Source: Brachypodium distachyon
Taxonomy: Eukaryota; Streptophyta; Magnoliopsida; Poales; Poaceae
Assembly: GCF_000005505.3 (NCBI RefSeq)
Contig: NC_016134.3
Coordinates: 25,929,584 to 25,993,583, forward strand
Reading direction: 5' to 3'
Length of the DNA: 64,000 bases
This document shows, in pieces, positions 1-10,699 of this stretch. Under the pieces are notes generated by a model that was not told the origin of the DNA, did not search any database, and saw only the letters and a program-made list of their open reading frames with translations. The translations under genes and the position numbers were made by a program. Within the stretch, counting starts at the first letter, position 1, and every line of letters begins with the position of its first letter.

Positions 1-619
1 CGAGGAGTGACGTGTGATGAAGACGACTTGCGGGCAAGATTAATGACAGTCTTCCTCTTGATGGTCCACGTGAAGTTCATGTGGGTATACAGGTCGACCA
101 ATAATGTGGTAGCACTCATGTTTCAGGACGGTTTATCGATTGTTGTCAATGGTTTTTGCTTGACTTTTTGCCAATTAACTAAAAGTTCATTAAGTAATCT
201 GATGAGGCACAGCTTTTGCCGTGTTTCAAGAAAATAGTAGTGACATGGCTAGCTATCTCAAACAAAAGTAGTAGTTACATAGCTACTGCATGTACCACCA
301 CCACCAAGCATCAAGCCTTTGTCCATCAGATGGCAGAAGAAGGGGCTGGAAACTAGAGCCTGCGTAATTGATTGACCAATGTTGCTACTCCAAAACTGTT
401 ATCTTTGTTTGATCTACTACGCTCCATATATAGGTGCAAATGCTAGATGTATGAGTGGGGCACTGTTAATTATTTCCGCCATTCCCCCCCCCCCCCCCCC
501 CCATTGCAGCAGCAACCGGCTTTTGAGCAATGCGTCCCCAATAAAGGTCCAGATTTTCGCTTGGCTCCTATAAGTCTTGATCTCTTGAACACAAGAGCAA
601 CTAATTTTTTTTTTCAAAA
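1..619. other. Unassigned sequence with a poly-C tract
   Basis: I see no supported gene here. The only clear structure is an uninterrupted run of 19 C at 484-502. The stretch leads into the LINE-derived fragment and may hold more decayed LINE sequence. Confidence 0.4.
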
Positions 620-1006
620 ATGGAAGCTTTTGGTGATCTCACAAGTTATGTTGATCAAAAGAACCATAGAGTATCACACTCCCAACCTCTATGTCGAAAT
701 ACACACAGCCAAACAAGAGCAACTGATCTTGCATCATGTCCACGCTGTGCCGACATAACTAGGAATGTTAAACACCTCTTTTTCTTGTGTGTGGAATCAA
801 GGGGAGTCTGGCGAGACCTTCACATCAATGTGACCAACCATGATGACATTCAAAACCTATATGGGTCATCCAACTTCTGGCTCATCAAAGCGTCTCAATA
901 TGACACTCTCTCCTGGTTGTCATCCTATGGAGAATCTGGGACTCTAGAAACGCCAAAGTATTTCGAAACCAATCCCGGCCCTAAGCCCTCATTTGGTAAA
1001 TTGTAA
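620..1006 (+). mobile_element. LINE reverse-transcriptase C-terminal fragment (zf-RVT-like)
   Basis: The plus-strand reading frame of 128 residues contains the spacing CPRC-x8-HLFFLC followed by SRGVW. This matches the zinc-binding C-terminal segment (zf-RVT type) of plant LINE reverse transcriptases. No YADD catalytic core or endonuclease domain is visible upstream and the frame ends at a stop, so this is a 3'-terminal fragment and not an active element. Family assignment rests on the Cys/His spacing and the flanking hydrophobic residues only. Confidence 0.6.
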
Positions 1007-1010
1007 TATT

Positions 1011-2168
1011 ATCTCTGACTTAACTTGGTCCAATCTCTTTCCACAAGCGACTCATAAGGTAGCCTCCAATTAATGCCCGGTGGAACTATCTATCAACATG
1101 TAATTCGGACTCATAGGGTCTTCGAGTCAATTTCGGACTCTACAACCCCCTCTTTTGAGATAGTACATTGAGTCAATTTCGGACTCTACACACACCAACT
1201 CCATGCAATGAGTACTGAAAAAATCTAATCAAAAAGCCTCTCAATGGGATATCATAATAAGAATCCCAATCTTTATTCGCCCGTTCTGACCTAAAACCAT
1301 ATAATTTCAGTTTTCTTCTTTTGAGGAGGAAGCATCGTTGTTCCATTGATCCTTAAGCCAGCTGACCAAATCGTTGTTCCATTGTACCCAATATGTCTAT
1401 AAATAAAACACAAGTTTGATAGTATAAGTCAATTTAAACTGAAGCTAACAATTTGCTTCTCGGACCAGAATACGGAGTAGGGCCTGCTGCGGTTAGGGAC
1501 AAAGAGTGAGTATATCGGGATATTGTTGAGCAAGACGTATGATGTGATCATTGATTATCTGAATGGAAGTGTTTCTTCTCCCTGCTTTAAACTGGTGATA
1601 ATTGGAAAATATATTGTGCAAGCAGAAAGACATTGCCGTACCGAAGATCGAAGATGTCATGGATGGGATTTCGTGACATCGATCGGCATGCAGTTCATCC
1701 TAGCTATGTGTGTTGTGCAATCAAGGTTGGAGACTGCTCGCTGGCTGCCCTGAATCCCTAGCTGCTCAGAAGCTAAGTATAGCAAACTGTTACTATGGCA
1801 AGGATTTCTTGCCGTCGACAAAGAAGAAGAGCATGTCCTAGCTAGAAGTGGAGAGCCATATATATGCATCTTGAAGGGTAGACAAATAACTTTGGAACTA
1901 AGCCTAATCAAACGGATTTGATTTGGAGTCTGGTCGACACAAGATAATTAAGCTCAAAGGCTAGCTAGACATGCATCTTGAAAGGGTAAACAAACTGAGT
2001 AGCAATAGCATAGCATTAGAAACTAGATAAAAATCCGGTTCATGAGATACATAATTAAGCAACTCTCAAAGGCTCGAAAAGCAAGCATGGAATTTATTTG
2101 CAACCATGCATGCATGCCTGCCTGCAAGCGGGTAAGCTCGTGCCGTCATGCATGCACATCGCTTCTCT
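1011..2168. other. Gene-free stretch with small direct repeats
   Basis: No gene recognised. A motif of about 20 bp (GAGTCAATTTCGGACTCTAC) occurs twice between about 1125 and 1190, and a GCATCTTGAA-GGGT motif occurs near 1865 and 1973. These are minor local duplications. The stretch lies just 3' of the short Aux/IAA gene (minus strand) and should hold its terminator and 3' UTR. Confidence 0.4.
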
Positions 2169-4337
2169 TCATATTTCTGGCATATCTGCATCCTCAACGC
2201 TGCCATCTCCAATATCCCCGGCAACAGATCCTGCATCTTCAACCTCACCAATAGCAGCTCCATCTCCAGCTTCCTCAGCTTCCCCAGCAGCATCAAGGAC
2301 TTCTTCATCTTCAGCAATAGCAACTCCATCTCCAACTTCCTCGGCCGCTCCAGCAGCAGCAGCATCAGCAGCAGCAGCAGGGGCTTCTTCATCTTCACCA
2401 ATAGCAACTTCATCTCCAACAGCAGCGCCGCCATTGCCATCACCATTATCTCCTGCTCCTTCCTCTAGATAATCCCCATTATCTGCATATATGCAGCCGA
2501 TAAACAACTGGTGTTATAATTATATATACAACCTCAAGAAGTGCAAAAGAAGAAGATATATAGTAGCTAGTCTTCTAGAACCAATAAACTATTGTCTTGC
2601 ACGCACCATCTTGATTTTCTGGGGGAGCAATGTAGATCTTCTTGACCGAAATGGTGAAAAGCCTGTAACGGTTAAATTTGTAAACCATCATTTTAATAAA
2701 AGATAGTAAATTCTAAAGAAGACTAAGACCCAATTAAGAACTCACTCCCATGGGACTGCACCGAGGAATAAACGATCACCATCCACATTCTCATACCAAA
2801 GCACGAAGTCGTTGTCATCTGCTGCACCGTCTTCTTCATTCATTGCCAAGTTATTCAGTTCTTCTTGCGAAACTAACAAATTCATGCAAAGATATATATA
2901 GTGTTAACAAATAGATACTGGGCGAAGTATCCGGTGAAAACCACCTCTACGGTACAAACCGTGAAAACTTCATCGAAAATAGTTCACAAAAATCTCAAAA
3001 AAATCACATATGTTAGAAAAGTGATGGTTTATATATGTGTAAAATTTCAAGTCCAAACTCAATTTCGTTTGGTAGCAGCGAAAAACACAAATTATGCATG
3101 AATAGTGGTTTTTCAATGTTTGACATTATTCATTGTAAATTTTTCTTTTTAATTTCTCCCAAATACTTTTAATTTTGAACTTGAAAATTTTGCAGGTCTG
3201 TAGAACATCACAGTCTCAACATGTGGTATTTTTTAGAATTTTTTTGAAACTTCTAAATGTGATTTTTATGGAGTTTGCACGGTTTGCATCAAATGAGGGT
3301 TTTCACCTGATACTGATAGCTTAATCTTAACTAATCTACTTACACATAGCTGTTACCAGTGTCAACTGATATCTAGTGTCTAATAGAGGTTATATAGCTT
3401 AATCTTAGCTAATCTATAAACTGGAATCGAGAAGGTTTCAAAAGGTCAGGTACAGCTGAGATTCACGAGCGAGTGATACACAACTTGCTACCTAGTAGTA
3501 GCATACGTTAACCGTCAGTAATAAGTATTCCCTCGTTCAAGGATAAAAATCCAACTCAACTCATTCATTAGGTGGCCCACCTACAACTGTACTGGCCTTT
3601 TTTTTATAGAGGACAACTGTGCAGGTCTGACCGTCGGACTATGAAATACTAAAAATTCCACACGGTTAAAACGGTCCTTTGTATAAACGCCAATTCTTAA
3701 TAATGATAGAAAGACATCAAATCTGGCTGGCGAAATTGCGTACGTTGCTTTAGCACTCCTCCGCTAGCTAGCATATACAAGCAAACGAAGCAAACGAAGA
3801 TCTTACGGTGGGGAATAATTTGTATCACTCAAAGAAAAGTAACGAAAGATTAGTACTCCATATATAGTCATGGAGTACATAAGCAAAAAGATCTTGGTGA
3901 ATTAAAAAAGCATAAAAATGAGATGAAATAGCGCTATATTAACAGATCTAGTCATGGAAGTGCTGGATGCAATTATAAAATTAAAGATCCATGTGGAAAA
4001 TCTATTAACAGATCTAGTAATTTAGCGAGTCTCATGGATGTCTCCTCGGTCGATCCATGATTAGGAGGCATGCGCGCTACCCCCTCAAAACATTCGGAGA
4101 AAAGAAAAAGAAAGAAAAGAAAAAGAACTTACGAGAATAGTTGCTGCCCAGTCTTTTCAGGGTCAAAGACAGCGAGTCATAACTGTTGTGAAGAGCCAAA
4201 TTTATCTTCCTTCCAAAGGCTTTCCCATGCATGAAAACCTTCACAAACCTTGATGGTGATAAACCTGGGTTCGCGTCGATTACAACAGAGGAGTCCATCG
4301 GAGATGGATCCCGGAATCTTCTCTGGTTGATAAACAA
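2169..4337 (-). CDS. Short non-canonical Aux/IAA protein (PB1 domain only, acidic tail)
   Basis: Minus-strand gene. My exon model is 4133-4337, 2746-2872, 2607-2662 and 2169-2482 (702 nt, 233 residues). All introns are GT/AG and phases agree throughout. Residues about 31-68 form Aux/IAA domain III (FVKVFMHGKAFGRKINL, then a SYDSL block). Residues 92-111 form domain IV (WYENVDGDR...GAVPWE), followed by a KKIYIAP block. Aux/IAA proteins are nuclear repressors that bind ARFs through this PB1 fold. No LxLxL repression motif or GWPPV degron is visible, so auxin-triggered turnover and TOPLESS recruitment are not expected. Residues 131-233 are an Ala/Asp/Glu/Gly-rich tail with no Lys, Arg or His. 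The usual GDVPWE reads GAVPWE. Splice phases match the longer neighbour at 10.7-14.6 kb, which suggests tandem duplication. The start is uncertain: Met at 4337 or in-frame Met at 4298; an upstream exon is possible. If the last intron is not removed, the protein ends at 2575. Confidence 0.75.
2926..3314. repeat. Foldback MITE in the first intron of the short Aux/IAA gene
   Basis: The left end (AGTATCCGGTGAAAACC, from 2926) is the reverse complement, with one mismatch, of the right end (GGTTTTCACCTGATACT, to 3314). Weaker inverted similarity runs further in, through a motif like CAAACCGTG. About 390 bp with no coding sequence fits a terminal-inverted-repeat MITE. I could not fix a target duplication, so the superfamily is open. 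It lies wholly inside the intron 2873-4132. Confidence 0.6.
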
Positions 4338-4544
4338 TTTAGGGTCAAATTCTAAACAAAAATATGTGCTAGAATGGTATAATTCAGATAGAGAAACAGA
4401 ATTCTAACGATGAGAAGAAAAATCATATCGCAAAGAAATATTATGGTACAAGATCTAGAACTGGAATACGTACATTTGCAGAGGCTGATGAAAATACAAG
4501 AAGATTTGGTCACAATAGGCGTACCTAGTGAGATCCCAAATAGG

Positions 4545-4554
4545 GGTATTTATA
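4545..4554 (-). promoter_or_regulatory. TATA box of the short Aux/IAA gene
   Basis: The minus strand reads TATAAATACC here, about 210 bp upstream of the Met at 4337. A start site near 4515-4525 would give a leader of about 180 nt, which would contain two short upstream ORFs. A close TATA box argues that the gene begins here and is not missing a distant first exon. Confidence 0.45.
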
Positions 4555-4559
4555 CAGTG

Positions 4560-5454
4560 ATGAATCCTACAATAAAGATGGGGTAAATGGCATATCCATT
4601 TTTTCGCAGTTTAATCCTCGTAAAGTATGGTAGTTGAAAAATATGCCATTCGAAACTAACTATTTTATCCTTTGAAGTATTTGAAATATAAGAATAGAAG
4701 TGGTAACCCATCTAATATGTCCTGATTGGCTTTAAACGTGCACACATTAACTTTAATTTAGTGAAGCAGAAGGGTTTGTCTGGAAAATTCATTAGTCAAG
4801 ACTCAGGAGTATACGCGTATAGCCCGTCCAGGCAATTCTATCTCCAAGAATAAATGTCCCCGAGTAAATATACAGCACATCTTGGCATGCAGCACTTCTA
4901 TATATGATGCATTGATGGCTCCAGATAGCATTTGACCCTGCGTTGCCGCACACGTGTCCTAAAAAACAAATCATTTTCGATATTTACAGTCAAGCCTCTT
5001 AAATTCTTCCCTGTCAAAAGAAAGGTCCTTGAATTACTTCTAAATATGCTGTGCTCACTGTATTTTCGTCCGGTAGCCCACAACTGGTTTTGGAGGTATC
5101 GATCTAAATAGTACAACCAGGCGCCTACCACCAGTACTACTCCAGTTGTACTACACGTTTCTTTTGAAAACCAATGCATGGTAGTCGTAGTTTCATCTTA
5201 CAGCAACTGCAAAGCAAGGCCGGGTGCCATTCATTTATTATTAGAGATTAGGAAGTTTTCATCTATTATTATATTTAATTGAATACATCGTGATATCACC
5301 CTAATTGGCACAAAATCCTCATGGCATTGATATCTTTGCATTTACAATGTCATCTTCGAGTATTATGTATCGTTATAATATGTAACCAGTAAAAAGATAG
5401 ATATCCTAAAAATTTTCATAAAAACAAAACATGTGAGCATTTATTCGTTATATT
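4560..5454. other. Upstream region of the short Aux/IAA gene, nothing recognised
   Basis: AT-rich sequence with no gene, no domain I or degron exon, and no clear repeat. It separates the short Aux/IAA gene from the retroposed insertion beginning at 5467. Confidence 0.4.
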
Positions 5455-6545
5455 ACAACCATATATAGTACACATTCACTCTCCAACCACCCCCCGCTCT
5501 TCTCTCGCGTTTCTCCAGAAGCGTCTCGTCGGCCCCTCTCCCTCCCAGCTCCGGCGGCCTTGCCGGCCAGAGAGGCCAGGGGGAGGGGCCCCTCCGGTCC
5601 TCGTAGCAGTAGTCTAGGTAGCTTTGTTGTGGTAGCTGATCAGCCTTAGGGGCTCTTGCTGTTGGCGTCCTGCCGCTTGGTCGATGGCTGCCTGGAGTGC
5701 CCAAATCTGGCGGCCGGCGGTGGTTTTCCGTCCCTGGTCCTCTGTGTTCTCCTCGTGGCCGGATCTGGTGTTTTCTTTTCTCCCTTCTTTCCTCTTGGTG
5801 GTCTGACTCTTCTCCCTGCCTTTTCCACGAGCTGCCACGGTGGTGAGCCGAGAGAAGGCAGCGTGAGTTGCATCGACCTTCTCCGTCCTGGAGGTCCTTC
5901 TGGGTGCCTGAACCGTGGGGATCAATCTCTCATTTTCACTCTCCAGCAAGCCGTCGTGGTGGCCTATGTGAATTGACAATTGAGACACTTTTTCCCCTTC
6001 GATTTGGCTCTCGATTACATCTCCCCAGTGCTGCTATTCAGATCTTTGGGCGACTACTTCCTCTACAGAATTTCCATACACATATCTTGTTCTTTTGGCT
6101 TTACAGCTATTGGCTGCGCTTGGGTTGCGCTGAGGTTGCTCGGGCTGCACGCCAAGGGCAGATGGGAAAGCCCTCGTCGCCGAGCCCCAGATGTGGCAAA
6201 CTTGGCATATTCAGGTTGAGTTCGGTGAAGCGTCTTCGAAATCTACAGCTCAACCTTCTACCTCATGTGCACAAGTCAGAAGGACCGTCCGTCAAGCTAC
6301 CGGCGGGGCATCAACTGACTAGCACCAATTCGGAGGCCCTTGAAGGTTCGGTCACCTTTACCCCAGATGTCTCCCCCGGACAAGCAGATGGCTTGCAACT
6401 CTTAGCGGTAGCTTTAGCCTCTTGTTTACACTGGTTTATGCATCTGTATGTTGCAAGTTGTTGCTCCATTTACTGCTGGAGGTTTGTAACCTTCTACTTC
6501 TAATATATATTCTACCTTTTACAAAAAACAACAACAACCATATAT
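5455..6545 (+). mobile_element. Retroposed insertion (LINE-like, non-autonomous) with 12-bp TSD
   Basis: ACAACCATATAT occurs at 5455-5466 and again at 6534-6545, bracketing a 1067-bp insert. The insert begins GC-rich and ends in an A/C-rich tail (ACAAAAAACAACAAC). A 12-bp target duplication with a 3' A-rich end is the signature of LINE-mediated retrotransposition. The body has no reverse transcriptase; a 211-residue open frame (5868-6503, plus) resembles no domain I recognise. It may be a 5'/3'-end-only LINE derivative or a retrocopy of a transcript. Confidence 0.65.
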
Positions 6546-8040
6546 CGTTAGAATGGCATCCTAAACAGCCACATTTAATTTCCTTTTCAAATTGTGTCCC
6601 ATGCCATCAAACACTAAGAAACATGGCAGGCGTCATCTTCTGTCAAAAAAAATGCAGGCCTTTTTTTTTGTCAAAACGTTATGTGGTGAGCTGGTTGAGG
6701 TCGGCAGCCGACATGCAATAGGTGGGAAGAAGGCTATCTAGGACAAAGGAGACTAGGGTTGTGTGTGTGTTGGTGGGGGGGGGGGGGGGTGGGGAGGTTG
6801 CCCCGGGCGCCCCTCCCCTCCCCTCCTCCCCTCCAGAGAGATAAGCCCAGCATTTATCTATAAGAGGGAGAACGCATAGTTGTGTAGCTTGTTAGGCGAC
6901 AAAGGTATGCTAAGGTAGGTTTGGGGAAAAGAAGATATTTCATAGTTTATACAGGAGGCCATTTCATTAGCAAGGTCCGGGTCTACGTTTAAGGGAATGA
7001 ACATCGTTGCTTTGTGATAAATTTATGACCAGACCAGTGGCGGCCACGTCGCGTGTTTAAGCCTCGTCGAACCATTTTTGGACTAAAGTGACACAGTAGT
7101 CCCAATTTAGGAGTTTAAGTGTGCGTTTTCTGAGTTCGCGGACTAAAATGTTCATTTTTGCCGACTTTAATTCAGGCAACAACATGAGTAGTAGCCCTAG
7201 CAACGATGAGTGCATCTTCGGCATGTTGAAGGGTGGCAGCAGGAAGGTCTAGGGGAGCTTAATTTTGTAGTATTTGTTGGATGATACGTGCTACTTTAAT
7301 GAAATTAAATTTAGCAACATAGAGGATCTCTCGGAGCAAACTGTAGTTAACTTCCTCTTCGATCGTCTGCTCAGCGCTACATGTGCGTTCGGAGTTTTGG
7401 ATAAGTTCACGCATGCACGTACAGGCGAGGAGTGTTATATTTGACTTTAATTAGTTTAGTACAGACTACGTACCATTTCTCTTTCCGTAGGAATAGTGAG
7501 ATACTTTTTCAAGCTGTTGCTATAAAATTTCCTTGATATAGAAATGCAAGTTTTCCATGAAAAAATTAAAAATACATGAAAGCTGGACCAAAAGGTTTGT
7601 CTGTGAGTACATATAATAAAAGTGTACCATTTACTTACACTACTATGGTCTGTTGCCAGTTTGGACACATTAAGCAAAGTTAAACCTTCGACTGTGAATA
7701 TTCTTCAAATAATTTAGATTGAACATTTGTAAACCATAAATTGTAAACGTTTCTCAAAAAATACTTTCAGCATATATGTAGATTTTTTGGGGATTTATAA
7801 ATATGTAACATTAAATTAGCAGTCAATGTAAATTTTAGAGACAGTCTTGATGTTGAAAATAGTTATTAGGGAACCGATGAGAGTAACTTTCAAGAAAAGG
7901 AAAATATACAAGACTTAATTAATGAAGAAAAACACCTTTATGTCTGGGTTTGATATAATTGTCATAGATATGTAAGAATATAGAATTATGATATAAAAAC
8001 GGAAACTATGGATGATTCATCTAAGTACATACTCAATCAC

Positions 8041-8066
8041 GACAAGTATTTAGGAACGGAGGGAGC
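8041..8066. repeat. Stowaway-type MITE right-end relic
   Basis: GACAAGTATTTAGGAACGGA followed by GGGAG matches the right terminus of grass Stowaway MITEs (Tc1/mariner-derived). The left terminus is not visible, so only a fragment remains. Confidence 0.45.
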
Positions 8067-8348
8067 ATGTAAAAGCTACCAGAGAATGCATATATCAACA
8101 CAATCAGTAGATCTTTATACGTATGTGTAACTAAATATATCACGACTGATAGATCTTCATCATTGTATCCAAATGGATCACAGTCGATGGATCATCATCA
8201 TTGTATCGGTCACAACACAACGATCTTTGTATCTTTTTCATTTGATATTGCATACCAAACCAGAACCACTATATCCTTATAAACCATCCAAGCAACAAGA
8301 ACTAATTAGAACTATCAAGCCGTTGGCTTTAGATTGCACAATGTATGT

Positions 8349-8399
8349 CCAGTGGTGGATATCATCCAACATGTAGGCAGTGGGTTCACATCCCACAAG
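8349..8399 (+). repeat. Possible tRNA-derived SINE head
   Basis: GTGGG-TTCACAT-CCCAC at about 8380-8396 forms a perfect T-arm-like stem with a near-consensus B box. CCAGTGGTGGAT about 30 nt upstream is like a SINE A box. There is no full tRNA cloverleaf. This is a weak call. Confidence 0.2.
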
Positions 8400-10699
8400 A
8401 AACATACAAACATCCTTATATTTATTAATATTTGCACAAAAATTACAACAGTTTAGATGTTTGTAAGACAATGTACCCACATAATTTTGTTTCTAGATCC
8501 TCCACATTATATCCCACACCTTGAGTCGGCTTGATAGGGTTTGATAAGATGCATGCCCGGCTTCTTAGCCAAGTTGGAATACCAATTAGCCAAATGAAAT
8601 CAGCCAAATAATTTTGATATGTTTGATAAGCTGGAATACCAATCAGCATTGCATGTGTTGCACATGAAATTTATTCGATCTAACAATCCCTCGCTGGTGG
8701 CTTGGCTTCAAATAATTATGAATGATCTACGAAAGAGGTTCATAGACATGCATTCTGAAAGTATTTAACAAACACAATCTTATTATCCAAAGCACCTTTA
8801 AAATAAAAGTCATAAGCACTAGAATTCTCAAAAATTCCTAAGAAATATTACAATCCTAACTCCTAAGATGCATTTCGATCAATTGATAAAAGCATAATGC
8901 ATTTTTCTCATGGCGGTAATGAGTAACTAAAAATGGTTGAAGATGATTATAAACATTTCCCGCTCAATTGTGCCGGACACAATGCAAGCTTGTAAGAAAT
9001 ATATTGAAATATATATAGTCCCCATATGTTGACAATTGTCACTCCTTCACCATAAGAACAACAAAACCTTAAAAGTAATATAAACATATTTTCAAGCCTA
9101 GCTAGATACACTAACGACATGGTCATAATCTATAATGTGATACATGTCACACGTTGCTGCTCTTTGTACTACCAATACCGGAAATCATTATATTTTCGAC
9201 AGGGAAAGGTTTTGCACTGGCCCCACGTAACACAACGAGAAAAGAGATGATCATGAGTGCTTCAATGTTACTAGCCAGAGGAGGGACTTTTTCTTGATAG
9301 TCAAGAAAACAACCATGAGGAACGACCAGCTGGCTAATGGCGTCCATGTCTCATTGTGGAGCCATGGCATTACTGTCTTGGTTCAACTTCTTGAACAATG
9401 TTAACATGCCACTATATCGATCCCATGAATCTTTCATTGATCACTGGCTTCTTCTCCGTCAGTAACGACAAGCAACACCAGTTAACGACATACTCCACTC
9501 AAGAAAGGATGTATCAAGAATTAGGCAGTTGCTTGAATTATGCACATAGCTACCAGATATTACTGACCGCATCTCGAAGATCTAGAGAAATAAGGAAGGC
9601 TTAGATGCACATAGATTATATAAGAATTGTGGATATATTCTAAGGACAAAGGCAAGTACAACGGTGCTGTTTTTACGATGCATTGAGGCGCATGTACAAC
9701 TTTGCGTGACATCTATCGATGTGCTACGTAAATCTTTTGCTGGCATTGAGGAGCGAGAATGTAGCCATCTATCGTCGAATATAGGGCACGGTGACATTAA
9801 GTCAAAACCAGACAAAAGACCATTGCTTCACCTCTATTCCAATTAATGTGGGCAATCTATACAAGTGAATAGCAATTAACACTAACTTTCCGCGGGGTTT
9901 GCCAAATAATATTGGGGTCTATCTGGCTTCACCCATGGAGATAGTCATATTTGTTATTGTCTTAGTTGTCGTAGTGTTCTACATGGATGACACATGCGAC
10001 GATGGCACTACATATCTACATTTTTGTACACATAACTAAGGACCCTACATATCTACAGAAGTATCTATGTTGTGACACCGGTAAGTTCTGGAAGGGTAGA
10101 AAAAGAGGAACCATGTTTTACCTAGTAAACTTAATTTGAAAGGTGAAATGAAAATGTTTTGTTTGAAAATACTTGTTCGGGACACAAATGTGCATTTTCT
10201 TTCTGCTCTATGTAATTAAGAGGTACACGCTACGTTGCGGCAACAACTTGTACATATGTTTCTGACATGCCAATCTCACAAAAAACGATAAGCAAAAATG
10301 TGGTTAATTAAGCATGTTTGTGTCGACATTAATGGCATGAAGTACGATTGCTAGCAGAAACAATTTGCATGGCCACCTTCATTTTCGATGTATGTCTTGC
10401 GCCTAATGTCCGAAGACTACTATATGCACATCCATCATGAAGCTTTTCACACTGGTACACCATAGTAAACTTCTAAGAAAGCTAGCTAGCATAGTAGTGC
10501 TAGAAGAGCAATACAAAAGTCCGCCGCTACATCTCTTGAGTCATGAAATGTGCATATATCATGTGTACATATATGAGTTTGATCAGTTTGGCCGTGTCCA
10601 TTCTCAGATCAGTAGGGGTGGGGACGAGTTTCTCTCTTTCATTAAAAAAAAGCCTCTGGTCATTTGGGTACTTCCTGGCGTCTTTAGTTTATTTGATGC

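Larger units (their letters stand above)
6546..10699. other. Gene-free 4.2-kb stretch between the Aux/IAA genes
   Basis: No gene is supported. It holds a G-rich low-complexity run near 6775-6805, a frame at about 7256-7440 reading as a possible decayed protein fragment of unknown origin, a Stowaway relic at 8041 and a tRNA-like motif near 8349. Two similar blocks with GGAATACCAAT occur near 8574 and 8630. The rest is AT-rich spacer. Confidence 0.4.

Noticed and set aside
2098..2472. Plus-strand Ser/Ala/Pro-rich frame
   Set aside because: It is the opposite-strand shadow of the acidic last exon of the short Aux/IAA gene. The minus strand has matching splice sites and phase; the plus strand has no support.
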